Source: Alphaproteobacteria bacterium (lineage in GTDB: Bacteria; Pseudomonadota; Alphaproteobacteria; Ferrovibrionales; Ferrovibrionaceae). Taken from it: a stretch of 64,000 nucleotides of DNA. Positions 16,855-25,189 of the stretch are shown here, one piece after another (the stretch's first letter is position 1; the number at the start of each line of letters is the position of its first letter). Below the pieces are notes generated by a model that was given only the letters and a program-made list of their open reading frames with translations, ran no database searches and had not been told where the DNA came from. Where the stretch lies: NCBI GenBank assembly GCA_947473805.1, contig CANJGB010000015.1, forward strand, positions 1 to 64,000. Reading direction: 5' to 3'. The translations under genes were made by a program, and so were the position numbers.

Positions 16855-17762
16855 CCGTTTCGCCCGTCCCGTTGCATCGTGATGGCGGCATCCACGTCGC
16901 GGCCGCGGACATGAATGGCCTGGTCGAAACGCTGCGCGGCGAGGGCGGCGTCGCGTTGATGATTGTGCCTCGGGGAACGGGCGGTGAGAAGGCCGCCGAG
17001 GATCTTCATGCGGTGGCGCCGTCGAACGACATCTTGTTCGGTGGCTCGGCACCGACTCTGACGTTTGACCGGTTCGACGATCTTCTGGCTCTCGCGCTTG
17101 CCATGGAGCCCGCAACAGCCGGGCCGGCCGATGTCCAGGCCCGGCTGCGCCGATTGCAGCGGCAGGGACGCATGGCGCTGGTTGTCCTCGACGGCGCCGA
17201 GGGGCTCTCGCGTCATGTGCTGCTCGGGCTGCAGGCGTTCGTGGAAAATGTCTGGCCAGCCGCGTTCGGCGTCGTTCTCGTCGCGGGCCCGGAAATGCGC
17301 GACCGGCTGGATAAGCCGGCGAACGATCCGCTGCGCTACCTTTTCGCCGCCATTGTGGACCGGGCAGGACCGCGTATCGCGCCAAATGCCGAAGCGATGG
17401 CAAAGGCCGGGCCGGACGCGGACCCGCCGCGCACACGTCGTGAACTGCGCGCCGAGTTCGGCCCTGCCGCGTCAGGTGGAGAACGCGGCCGCGTGGCCCC
17501 TGGTGAGCCGCGGCTGGCTCTCGACGCGTCGCGCCGCCGTGCCGAACCGATTGCCTTCCGAGAAGCGCCCCTGCCGCTTCGTCCCCTGGCGCCGGCTGCC
17601 GGGCGGTGGCGCTGGCGGGTGGTTGCAGCCGTGGCCGTGCCGGTTATCGCCGCGGGCATATTTGCGTGGCGCCAGGGGCTCCTGTCGACAAGTAACGTCA
17701 CCGGGCTGGCCGCGACTCCGGTCGACCCGGGCTTTATCGAGGTTGCGCCTGGCGAAAAATAA
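16851..17762 (+). CDS. Membrane-anchored, degenerate GspA/ExeA-like protein
   Basis: Not a firmly recognised family. The 303-aa protein has a segment ALMIVPRGTGGEKAAEDL (about residues 36-53) where an ExeA/GspA ATPase has its P-loop, and MALVVLDGAEGLS (about 107-119) plus VVLVAGPEMRDRL where GspA has Walker B and sensor 1. The key Lys/Thr and Asp-Glu are altered, so ATP hydrolysis is doubtful. One transmembrane helix lies at about 254-272, with a short C-terminal tail facing the periplasm. It is coupled by ATGA to the Sel1-repeat gene, suggesting a two-component envelope complex. The relationship to GspA is my inference. Confidence 0.55.
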   Translation: MTVSPVPLHRDGGIHVAAADMNGLVETLRGEGGVALMIVPRGTGGEKAAEDLHAVAPSNDILFGGSAPTLTFDRFDDLLALALAMEPATAGPADVQARLRRLQRQGRMALVVLDGAEGLSRHVLLGLQAFVENVWPAAFGVVLVAGPEMRDRLDKPANDPLRYLFAAIVDRAGPRIAPNAEAMAKAGPDADPPRTRRELRAEFGPAASGGERGRVAPGEPRLALDASRRRAEPIAFREAPLPLRPLAPAAGRWRWRVVAAVAVPVIAAGIFAWRQGLLSTSNVTGLAATPVDPGFIEVAPGEK

Positions 17763-17817
17763 GCTCCGGATTTTATCGCCCTTGCCGTAACCCCCCGGCT
17801 GGCTTACTTCGGCCGGC

Positions 17818-18714
17818 ATGACTTCCGCCTATCTTGCGATCGAGGGGCTTGAGGCCGAACTCGAATTCGAGCTCGGCCCGCGCATCATTGCCCGCCATGG
17901 CCTGCTGCGCGTGGCCGAGGGCGCGGGCGATGCGGCTTGGGCGGCGAACATCTGGCACGATGTGGTGGAAACACCGGTCGCCTCCATCGGCGATGCGGCG
18001 ACGCAGCTGCGCGCCGTGCAGCGCAACTGGTCGATGTACGCGCCGCTGCACCATGGCCGCGCCAAGCTGATCGAGGCGAAGCTGCCGCACGTGGCGGCGA
18101 AGCCGCTGGTGTTCCCCGCGCCGGCGCCGGCCGCGCCGCTGGGGGCCTGGACGCTGCTGGCGCCGGACCGCCTGTTGTATGCGGCGCGCTGTTCCAGCGC
18201 GGTGCCGAATGGCGAATGGACGTTCGTCGAAGACCGCGTCGGTCCGCCGAACCGCGCCTATCTGAAATTGTGGGAGGCGCTGACCCGCCTCGGGGCGTTG
18301 CCGAAGCCGGGCGAACTGTGCCTCGACCTTGGCGCCAGCCCCGGCGGCTGGACCTGGGTGCTGGCGCAACTGGGCGCGAACGTCGTCGCGGTCGACAAGG
18401 CGGTGCTCGATCCGCGCGTCATGGCACTGCCGAACGTCACGCTGCGCCAGGAAAGCGCCTTCGCCCTCGACCCCAAATCATACGATGCGGTCGACTGGCT
18501 GTTCTCGGACGTCATCTGCTATCCGGCGCGGCTGTTCAAGCTGATCGAGCGCTGGCGTGCGGCGGGACGGGTGCGAAATTTCGTCTGCACCCTGAAGTTC
18601 CAGGGCGAGACCGACCACGAAACCGCCCGCGCCTTCGCCAGCCTGCCCGGCGCGCAACTGTTCCACCTGCATCACAACAAGCACGAGCTGACGTTCGCGC
18701 TGCTGGGTGGCTAG
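17818..18714 (+). CDS. RlmM-like SAM-dependent RNA methyltransferase
   Basis: This 298-aa Rossmann methyltransferase has the SAM motif CLDLGASPGGWTWVLAQLGA near residues 168-187, AVDKAVLD, and WLFSDVICYP, with a THUMP-like or RlmM-like N-terminal half (GLEAELEFELG). This arrangement resembles E. coli RlmM, the 23S rRNA C2498 2'-O-methyltransferase, though it is shorter; FtsJ-type 2'-O-methylation is the likely chemistry. The Lys in LKFQGET could complete a KDK-type site. It is a single plus-strand gene whose TAG stop overlaps the stop of the convergent RcnB-like gene in CTAG at 18711-18714. Confidence 0.75.
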   Translation: MTSAYLAIEGLEAELEFELGPRIIARHGLLRVAEGAGDAAWAANIWHDVVETPVASIGDAATQLRAVQRNWSMYAPLHHGRAKLIEAKLPHVAAKPLVFPAPAPAAPLGAWTLLAPDRLLYAARCSSAVPNGEWTFVEDRVGPPNRAYLKLWEALTRLGALPKPGELCLDLGASPGGWTWVLAQLGANVVAVDKAVLDPRVMALPNVTLRQESAFALDPKSYDAVDWLFSDVICYPARLFKLIERWRAAGRVRNFVCTLKFQGETDHETARAFASLPGAQLFHLHHNKHELTFALLGG

Positions 18715-19157
18715 AGCCGCACCAGGTCCTCGATCGCATCCACGACCATGCCGCTGCCGATGGCGATCATCAGAATGTCGCTGGCGACCCGCACGTAGCG
18801 GTAGCCGGCCGGCGGCGGGGTGATGCGCATGGCCAGTTCGCGCGGCAGGTCGTAATAGACGACGTCGCGCGGCAGCGGCCTGCCCTTGGCCCATTTCTTC
18901 GCCTGGCCCGGGGGCATGCAGCCGTTATGCTTCTTGGCCAGGCCCGGCGGGCAATGGCCCTGCGTGATGCGGCCGGAATAATAGTCGTGAATATAGCCGC
19001 GTTCCTCGGGCGAGATGCGGATCTCGATGGAACCGCCGCCGCTCCGGCCATCCTGGCGGTCACGATCACCGCCCCGGCCATGTTCATTTTTGGCATCGGC
19101 AGGCACGACATTCAGCAGCATCACCGTGGCGATGGCGGCAAGGGTCGCGAATTTCAT
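18711..19157 (-). CDS. RcnB-family periplasmic protein
   Basis: This 148-aa protein has a signal peptide (cleavage near ADA-K) and a His/Asp/Arg/Gly-rich stretch. It has the RcnB-type ending GRPLPRDVVYYDLP, then ITPPPAGYRYVRVASDILMI and a GSGMVVDAIEDL helix. RcnB modulates nickel/cobalt efflux in E. coli, but most members of this family in alphaproteobacteria are uncharacterised, so a metal role is only tentative. The middle CPPGLAKKHNGCMPPGQAKK is distinctive of the longer subfamily. It shares the CTAG stop overlap with the RlmM-like gene. Confidence 0.75.
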   Translation of the reverse strand: MKFATLAAIATVMLLNVVPADAKNEHGRGGDRDRQDGRSGGGSIEIRISPEERGYIHDYYSGRITQGHCPPGLAKKHNGCMPPGQAKKWAKGRPLPRDVVYYDLPRELAMRITPPPAGYRYVRVASDILMIAIGSGMVVDAIEDLVRL

Positions 19158-19219
19158 GATCGTCCCCAACGAAAAGGCAGCTGACGGCTCAACGGCGGGG
19201 TAGGGTAACGGTTCCGCGA

Positions 19220-20221
19220 CTATGCACGGCGGTAAATAGCCCACGCCGCCTTTCCGGCGCGACCAGTTGCGAGTTCTTTGCCATAGGCAGACCAGACGGC
19301 CCGGCATTTCTCGCGCGCCACTGCGCCGTCGCCGCCATAGACGAGGAAGAACGTGCCCGTCGGCAGCGGCGCCAGCGCACCGCGCACCCGGCGGGTCCAG
19401 AAGGTCGCGGCGCTCTCGCTGCTCTGGCTCAGTGGCAGCCAGCGATTGGCCAGCAGCGAATGGACCAGCTGGTCGTCGATGACATATTCGTCGAGGCCGT
19501 TGGTTGGCGGATTGACCATGACGAGACCCGGCGCCGGATAGCGCAGGCGCGGCGCCAGCTCCAGCATGTCGGCTTCGTGCACGGCAGCCTGCGTGTGTCG
19601 CGCCAGATCGACACCGCGGTCGATCTCGTCGGCCAGCGCCATCAACACGGCCTCCGGTGTCGCGGCGCGTTTCAGATAGCGCCGCCAGCCGGGGCCGCGC
19701 AACTGCCTCGGGTCGTGGCTGAGCAGGATGTCGAAACTGCCGTCGGCTGCGGTCGCGAAGCCCATGATCCAGCGCAGTGCCAGATAGCGATGCACTGCGG
19801 CCACCGGTTTCGGCCAGGGTGCGTGGTACAGGCGGTCGAAAATATCGGCTACCGGTTCCAGCAGGTAATCGCAGGCGAAGTGGAAGCTGGGCGTATGCCG
19901 GCGCAGCTGCGGATTTTTCTGCGCCAGCAGGTCGCGTACCGCGGCGCGGTCGACGGTGACGCCGCCGAACAGGGCGCGCGCGGCAATGGTGGTCCGCGGC
20001 GCCAGGTCGTTCACCACGACGCGGCCGGCGCCGCCTGCCGCAAAGGCCAGCGGCAACAGGCACGAGCCGGCAGTCAGGTCGACATAGGTCAGGTCGCGCC
20101 ACTCGCTGCGCGGCAGGATGGCGGTGAAGGCATCGACCATGGCCGGGGCTAGGTCGGGAATGCTGCCGTCCAGCGGCAGCATGGCGCTGCGCAAGGCGGG
20201 CCAGGGCAGGGGCCTGTTCAT
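19220..20221 (-). CDS. Putative DNA/RNA adenine-type methyltransferase
   Basis: This 333-aa protein has a SAM-type glycine loop (VDLTAGSCLLPLAFAAGGAG), an acidic VVNDLAP that fits motif II, and VNPPTNGLDEY, a variant of the N6-adenine (N/D)PP(Y/F) catalytic motif with Thr in place of the aromatic residue. The order resembles D12/alpha-class adenine methyltransferases, but no exact family is recognised. No restriction gene is adjacent. Its ATG overlaps the TGA of rlmJ, so it is coupled to a known rRNA methyltransferase, and an RNA target is possible. Activity with the NPPT variant is uncertain. Confidence 0.6.
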   Translation of the reverse strand: MNRPLPWPALRSAMLPLDGSIPDLAPAMVDAFTAILPRSEWRDLTYVDLTAGSCLLPLAFAAGGAGRVVVNDLAPRTTIAARALFGGVTVDRAAVRDLLAQKNPQLRRHTPSFHFACDYLLEPVADIFDRLYHAPWPKPVAAVHRYLALRWIMGFATAADGSFDILLSHDPRQLRGPGWRRYLKRAATPEAVLMALADEIDRGVDLARHTQAAVHEADMLELAPRLRYPAPGLVMVNPPTNGLDEYVIDDQLVHSLLANRWLPLSQSSESAATFWTRRVRGALAPLPTGTFFLVYGGDGAVAREKCRAVWSAYGKELATGRAGKAAWAIYRRA

Positions 20222-21042
20222 CGCACCAGCCGCCAGCCGGCGCCACGCCCGCGCGCCAAGGCATCGGACAGCCACGGCATCGTGCGCTCCAGCAACTGGT
20301 CGAACTGCCATGGCGGGTTGAGCAGTGCCAGGCCGGAGCCATTGAGCCCGCCCGGCGTCTCCAGCGCCTGCACCCACAATTCGACCGCCAGCATCTCGAC
20401 GCCGAGCATGTGCAGCTCTGCCAGCAGGCCCGACGCCGTGCCCGGTTCCTTCAGCGGATACCAGAAGGCGAACTGGCCGGTCGGCCAGCGCTTGACGCCC
20501 TGGGCCGCCGCGCGGGCGATGCGCTCGAACTCGTCGGTGACCTCGAACGGCGGATCGACGAACACCAGGCCGCGGCGCGGTGTCGGCGGCAGCAGCGCCT
20601 TCATCGCCAGGTAGCCGTCGCCGGCATGAACCGACACGCGTTTGTCACCCCCCAGCGAGCGGCGCAGCAGGGCCGCATCGTCCGGATGCAGTTCCAGCGC
20701 CTGCAGGCGGTCGTCGTCGCGCAGGGAGTCGCGGATCAACAGCGGCGAGCCTGGATAGGCGCGCGCGCCGACATCCGGGTTGCGCCGCCGCACGAGGTCG
20801 AGATAGGGCGCCAGTTCCGCCGGGGCGCCGCTGCGTTCCAGCACGCGCACGATACCGTGGCGAAACTCGCCGCCGCGCTGCGCCATGTCGGCGGTCAGGT
20901 CGTACAGGCCGGCGCCGGCATGGGTGTCGATGACCGAGAAGGGTTGCGGCTTCTGCTTCAGCCGCTCCAGCAGCATGACCAGGACGGCGTGTTTCATGAC
21001 GTCGGGGAAATTGCCGGCGTGGTAGCCGTGACGATAGTTCAT
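20218..21042 (-). CDS. rlmJ: 23S rRNA (adenine(2030)-N(6))-methyltransferase RlmJ
   Basis: This 274-aa RlmJ shows the family start MNYRHGYHAGNFPDVMKH, the DTHAGAGLYDL SAM loop, the catalytic DPPF in RGLVFVDPPFE, and WYPLKE. RlmJ methylates A2030 in domain V of 23S rRNA during ribosome assembly. The start at 21042 is fixed by the conserved N-terminus. It is in a minus-strand operon: glutathione peroxidase upstream (10-base gap) and a second methyltransferase downstream with ATGA overlap. No oddities seen in the sequence. Confidence 0.93.
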   Translation of the reverse strand: MNYRHGYHAGNFPDVMKHAVLVMLLERLKQKPQPFSVIDTHAGAGLYDLTADMAQRGGEFRHGIVRVLERSGAPAELAPYLDLVRRRNPDVGARAYPGSPLLIRDSLRDDDRLQALELHPDDAALLRRSLGGDKRVSVHAGDGYLAMKALLPPTPRRGLVFVDPPFEVTDEFERIARAAAQGVKRWPTGQFAFWYPLKEPGTASGLLAELHMLGVEMLAVELWVQALETPGGLNGSGLALLNPPWQFDQLLERTMPWLSDALARGRGAGWRLVR

Positions 21043-21052
21043 GGGTTTTGGA

Positions 21053-21622
21053 TCAAGTCTTGGGCAGGGCGGCTTCGATCGCCTTGATGACCTGCGGCGC
21101 GTTCGGCTCGACCGCGGTGGGAAACACGGCGGCCGGCTGGCCATCCGGGCCGATCAGGAACTTGTGGAAATTCCAGCGCGGCATGGCGCCTTCGCCCAGT
21201 TCCTGCGCCAGCCATTTGTACAGGGGGTGCGCCTTGCCGCCGATCACCACCAGCTTTTCGGTCAGCGGGAAATCGACCGAAAAGACGGTTTCGCAGAATT
21301 CCTTGATCTGGCCGTTGGTGCCCGGCTCCTGGCCGCCGAAGTCGTCAGACGGCACGCCAAGCACGACGAGGCCGCGGGCGCGGTATTTCTCCCACACGGC
21401 CTGCAGCCCCTCGTACTGGGGAGTGAAGCCGCATTGCGAGGCGGTATTGACCAGCAGCACCGCCTTGCCGCGGAAATCCGCCATGGGCAGGGGGGCGCCG
21501 TCAATGGCGAGGAACGTGAAATCGTAGGCCGACATGGACTTCCTCTGGGCCGCTTCCGGGGCCGCGCCGGGCGCCAGCAGCAGGGCGGCGGCAAGGACGG
21601 CAAACCTGAACAGGCGATGCAT
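21053..21622 (-). CDS. Glutathione peroxidase-family protein with signal peptide
   Basis: The 189-aa protein has an N-terminal signal sequence (MHRLFRFAVLAAALLLAPGA), so it should work in the periplasm, which is less common than cytosolic forms. It has the peroxidatic site VNTASQCGFTPQY with Cys rather than selenocysteine, Gln in FGGQEPGTNGQI and the Trp/Asn site WNFHKFLI, which complete the catalytic tetrad. It reduces hydroperoxides with thioredoxin or glutathione as electron donor; the donor cannot be read here. It is the first gene of the rlmJ operon. Confidence 0.9.
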   Translation of the reverse strand: MHRLFRFAVLAAALLLAPGAAPEAAQRKSMSAYDFTFLAIDGAPLPMADFRGKAVLLVNTASQCGFTPQYEGLQAVWEKYRARGLVVLGVPSDDFGGQEPGTNGQIKEFCETVFSVDFPLTEKLVVIGGKAHPLYKWLAQELGEGAMPRWNFHKFLIGPDGQPAAVFPTAVEPNAPQVIKAIEAALPKT

Positions 21623-21750
21623 CCGGGACCCTTCCTATGCTGGCAATCAGCCTAGTTCAACGGCGGCGCGGGGCAAGGGATAAAGGCCCGGAAATTAACC
21701 ATGCGTCAACCATGAGCGGTGATGATCGGCTTGGAATTGTGCAAGGTCGC

Positions 21751-22968
21751 ATGTCGCCGATGGCAATGGTGTCCAACGTCCTCCTGATCCTGGCCTACGG
21801 GCTGGCCGCCGCGCTGACCGCCGTGGTCGCGCCGCAGGCTCTTCCTGCGCTCGACCCGCGCGCGGGCCTGGCCATGGGTATCGGCCTGTTCGTCATCGCC
21901 GCCGTGGTGCACGAGACCATGGCCCGGCGCGGGGCGCAGCGCGCGCTCGACGCGGCATTGGGCGACATGCGTCGCAACGCCACCGAAACGGCCGCCGCCC
22001 TCGACGGCGCCCGGCGCGATATCGCGCGTCTGCGCCAGGAACTGACAACGATTGCCGCCGATGCGCGCCTGCAGGTGGAAGACGAACTGGCGCCGGTGCG
22101 CACGCTGCTGGGGGATCTCGCCCGCCGTCTCGACGAGCGCCATTCTACCGGCCCGCGCCTGGGCAGCAGCGTCGCCCCCATCGATCCCGCCAAGGTGCCG
22201 AAGCGCGAGCTGGTCGACAGCGACGAGGAACTGATGACGATCGTGCGCCAGGCGCTCGACGGCAACCGCGTCGACCTGTACCTGCAGCCGGTCGTGTCGC
22301 TGCCGCAGCGCAAGGTTCGCTTCTACGAATGTTTCTCGCGCCTGCGCGGCGACGACGGCACGGTCATCAGCCCCGACCAGTACCTGCCGCTGGCTGCCGA
22401 AACCGGCCTGATCTCGATCATCGACAACATGCTGCTGTTCCGCTGCGTGCACCTGATCCGCCGCATGGGCAGCCGGCGCAGCCGCGCCACCGGTTTCTTC
22501 GTCAACATTTCGGGCCATTCGCTGGCGGACGAGGCCTTCTTCGAGCAGTTCATCGATTTCCTCGACAGCGCCCGCGAACTGTCGGACGCACTGATCTTCG
22601 AATTCAAGGCCGCCGACATGGTGGCCGGGGGCGACGCCGTGCTCGGCCGCCTGGCGCGCCTGGTCGGCATGGGCTTCCGCCTGTCGATGGACGGTGTCGA
22701 CTCACTCGACCTCGACTTCGCCGCGCTGGCGAAGCGCAAGATCAGCTTCCTGAAGGTGGATGCCGAAATTCTGCTGTCGCCCGAGCGGCAGAAGGAAGCC
22801 TCGATCGCCACCGGCGACCTCAAGGCCGCCCTGGGGCGCGCCAATATCGACCTGATCGTCGAGAAGGTGGAGACCGAGCGCACCGTGGTCGACCTGCTCG
22901 ACTACGACGTCGATTTCGGCCAGGGCTACCTGTTCGGCGAGCCGCGCGTCGCCAAGGACGATATCTGA
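21751..22968 (+). CDS. TipF-like membrane protein with degenerate EAL domain
   Basis: This protein of about 405 aa has two transmembrane segments near the N-terminus (VLLILAYGLAAALTAVVA and AMGIGLFVIAAVVHE), a coiled-coil-like linker and an EAL fold. The catalytic signature is lost: FYECFSRLR replaces EALLR, SMDGVDSLDLDF replaces DDFGTG, and VEKVETE replaces AEGVET. This layout matches TipF of Caulobacter, a c-di-GMP receptor that places the flagellum. It is therefore more likely a sensor or localisation factor than a phosphodiesterase. AAGG precedes ATG 21751; ATG 21712 is an alternative. No flagellar genes are in the window. Confidence 0.75.
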   Translation: MSPMAMVSNVLLILAYGLAAALTAVVAPQALPALDPRAGLAMGIGLFVIAAVVHETMARRGAQRALDAALGDMRRNATETAAALDGARRDIARLRQELTTIAADARLQVEDELAPVRTLLGDLARRLDERHSTGPRLGSSVAPIDPAKVPKRELVDSDEELMTIVRQALDGNRVDLYLQPVVSLPQRKVRFYECFSRLRGDDGTVISPDQYLPLAAETGLISIIDNMLLFRCVHLIRRMGSRRSRATGFFVNISGHSLADEAFFEQFIDFLDSARELSDALIFEFKAADMVAGGDAVLGRLARLVGMGFRLSMDGVDSLDLDFAALAKRKISFLKVDAEILLSPERQKEASIATGDLKAALGRANIDLIVEKVETERTVVDLLDYDVDFGQGYLFGEPRVAKDDI

Positions 22969-23086
22969 CGCTTCAATCTGTAACGCGGGGCGTATAGACT
23001 CCGCCCGTCGGGGCTGCGCAGACCCCCGGCCCTCCCAGATGGTCCGCCATCCAAGTTCTGCTCGACCTTCGCGCCGGAGGCAGGGC

Positions 23087-24370
23087 ATGGCTGACACGAC
23101 GAACACAACAACTCCCCCGACACTGGGCGCGGCCCTGGCCTTCTGGCACCGCCTGGGCTGGATCAGCTTCGGCGGCCCGGCCGGGCAGATCGCCATCATG
23201 CAGAGCGAGCTGGTCGACCGCCGGAAGTGGATCGGCCAGGCGACATTCCTGCATGCGCTGAATTTCTGCATGCTGCTGCCAGGGCCCGAGGCGCAGCAGC
23301 TTGCCACCTATGTCGGCTGGCGGCTGCATGGCTGGCGCGGCGCGGTGGCGGCCGGCGGGCTGTTCGTGCTGCCCGGCGCGCTGGTGATGTTCGCGCTGTC
23401 GTGGCTGCTCGCTGCGCGCGGCAGCGCGCCGCCGGTCGCCGCGATCCTCGGCGGCATCAAGCCGGTCGTCATCGCGATCGTCGTGCATGCGGTGTGGCGG
23501 ATCGGCAGCCGGGCGTTGAAGGGACCGCCGGCCTTCGTCCTCGCGGCGCTGGCGTTCCTCGCGCTCTATTTCGGTCACGTCGATTTTCCGCTCGTTATCC
23601 TTGCCGCCGGGTTGATCGGCGCCTTGTCGGCGCGCTTGCCGGTGTCGCCGTTCCTGGGGGCAAGCCATGGCGACGCCCCGGACATGCCGCATCCGCCGCT
23701 GCCGCGCCGCTGGGTCTTGCGGCTTGCAGGCTACGCCGCCTTGTTCGCGATGCTGTGGGCCGTGCCGGTTGGGGTGGTGCTGCTGCTGATGGGAGTCGAG
23801 CCGTTTGCCGCCATTGCGCGCCTGTTCACGTCGGCGGCCTTCGTGACCTTTGGCGGCGCCTATGCGGTGCTGCCCTATATCGCGGATGCGGCGGTGAACG
23901 ACCTGCACTGGCTGACCGCGCCGGAAATGGTCGATGGCCTGGCACTGGCGGAAACCACGCCGGGGCCGCTGATCCTGGTGCTGCAATATGTCGGCTTCTT
24001 CGCCGGCTGGAAGCATGCCGGGCTGCACGACCCATTGCTGGCGGCCTCGGTCGCGGCGTTGCTGACCACCTACGTGACGTTCCTGCCGTCGTTCCTGTTC
24101 ATCCTGGCCGGTGCACCCTATGTCGAGGCGCTGCGCACCCTGCGCTGGGCGTCATCGGCGCTGGGCGCGATCACCGCGGCGGTGGTCGGCGTGATCCTGA
24201 ACCTGGCCGTGTTTCTCGGCGCGGCGGTGCTGGTGCCGGCGGGCCATGTGGACTGGCTTGCAGTAGTGGTCGCGCTGGTTGCCTTCGCGGCCTTGTGGCG
24301 CTTTCACGTCGCCGTGCACTGGCTGGTGGTCGCCGGCGCCGCGCTCGGCCTGCTGCGCCTGTTGCTCTAG
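23087..24370 (+). CDS. chrA: Chromate transporter ChrA
   Basis: This 427-aa integral membrane protein contains two CHR domains. The first starts FWHRLGWISFGGPAGQIAIMQ and has FCMLLPGPEAQQLATYVGW; the second has FVTFGGAYAVLPYI and LALAETTPGPLILVLQYVGFFAGW. About ten membrane segments are present, as in long-chain CHR proteins. It exports chromate, usually in exchange for protons. GGAGG stands ahead of the ATG at 23087. Its stop shares CTAG (24367-24370) with the stop of the convergent FTR1-like gene. No chrB or reductase genes are adjacent, so the real substrate may differ. Confidence 0.92.
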   Translation: MADTTNTTTPPTLGAALAFWHRLGWISFGGPAGQIAIMQSELVDRRKWIGQATFLHALNFCMLLPGPEAQQLATYVGWRLHGWRGAVAAGGLFVLPGALVMFALSWLLAARGSAPPVAAILGGIKPVVIAIVVHAVWRIGSRALKGPPAFVLAALAFLALYFGHVDFPLVILAAGLIGALSARLPVSPFLGASHGDAPDMPHPPLPRRWVLRLAGYAALFAMLWAVPVGVVLLLMGVEPFAAIARLFTSAAFVTFGGAYAVLPYIADAAVNDLHWLTAPEMVDGLALAETTPGPLILVLQYVGFFAGWKHAGLHDPLLAASVAALLTTYVTFLPSFLFILAGAPYVEALRTLRWASSALGAITAAVVGVILNLAVFLGAAVLVPAGHVDWLAVVVALVAFAALWRFHVAVHWLVVAGAALGLLRLLL

Positions 24371-25182
24371 GCGGTTTGCGGCTTGCTGCTGTTGGCGCCG
24401 GTCAGCAGCACGATGATGCCCAGTGTCAGCACCCAGGCGGCGACCTGCAGGCCGGCCGGCCGGTCGATATAGCCGACGAGGGTGCGCAGCACGATACCCG
24501 CCATGCTGTGGTCCGACAGGATGTGCGACGTATCCCACAGGGTGTCGCCCAGGCTGGGGGCGACGTCGGCGGCGATAAGGTATCCCGCCGCCTGCGCGGC
24601 CATGCCGGCGGCCAGCAGCGCGATCAGCGCGGTGGTCACGCCGAACAGCAGCTTCATCGGCAGGCGCAGCAGGCCCAGGTACATCGCCGCACTCAACACG
24701 CCGCCTGCGACGACGCCGGCCAGGCCGCCGGTCAGCATCTGCGCGCCGTCGGTCTCGCCACCGGCGGCGATGCCGTAAAGGAACAACACCACCTCCGCAC
24801 CTTCGCGCAGCACAGCGATGGCAATGACCACGCTCAGCGCCCAGGCCGGCTTTTCGCCCGCGACGATCGCGCTGCCGGCGCGGCCCAAATCGGCCGCCAG
24901 TTCGCGGCCATGCCGGTTCATCCACACATTGTGCCAGGCCAGCATCACGACTGCGATGAGCAGGACTGCCGCGTTGAACAATTCCTGGCCGAAGCCCGCC
25001 GCCGCGTCGGCAATCGCACCGGCGAACACCGCGACCAGGGCCGCGCCGGCCAGGCCCGCGACGAGTCCCGCGCCGATCAGCAGTTTCTGGCGCGGAATGC
25101 CCCGCGTCGCGGCCAGCACGATGCCGACCACGAGGCCAGCCTCGAGGACCTCGCGAAAGACGATGACCAGCGCGGCAAGCAT
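24367..25182 (-). CDS. FTR1-family iron permease (EfeU-like)
   Basis: This 271-aa permease has about seven transmembrane helices and the two Fe-binding motifs of the family: REVLE at residues 10-14 and REGAE near 125-129, both in helices. Such proteins import Fe(II)/Fe(III) in EfeUOB-type systems. The upstream cupredoxin gene ends 7 bases before it. No EfeO M75-domain or EfeB peroxidase gene is present. The stop overlaps chrA by two bases. This resembles minimal FTR1 systems in other alphaproteobacteria. Confidence 0.88.
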   Translation of the reverse strand: MLAALVIVFREVLEAGLVVGIVLAATRGIPRQKLLIGAGLVAGLAGAALVAVFAGAIADAAAGFGQELFNAAVLLIAVVMLAWHNVWMNRHGRELAADLGRAGSAIVAGEKPAWALSVVIAIAVLREGAEVVLFLYGIAAGGETDGAQMLTGGLAGVVAGGVLSAAMYLGLLRLPMKLLFGVTTALIALLAAGMAAQAAGYLIAADVAPSLGDTLWDTSHILSDHSMAGIVLRTLVGYIDRPAGLQVAAWVLTLGIIVLLTGANSSKPQTA

Positions 25183-25189
25183 CGCGCGG

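Noticed and set aside
17785-17816. Possible terminator between the GspA-like and RlmM-like genes
   Set aside because: Only a 5-bp CCGGC/GCCGG stem and no T-run follow, which is too weak to call.
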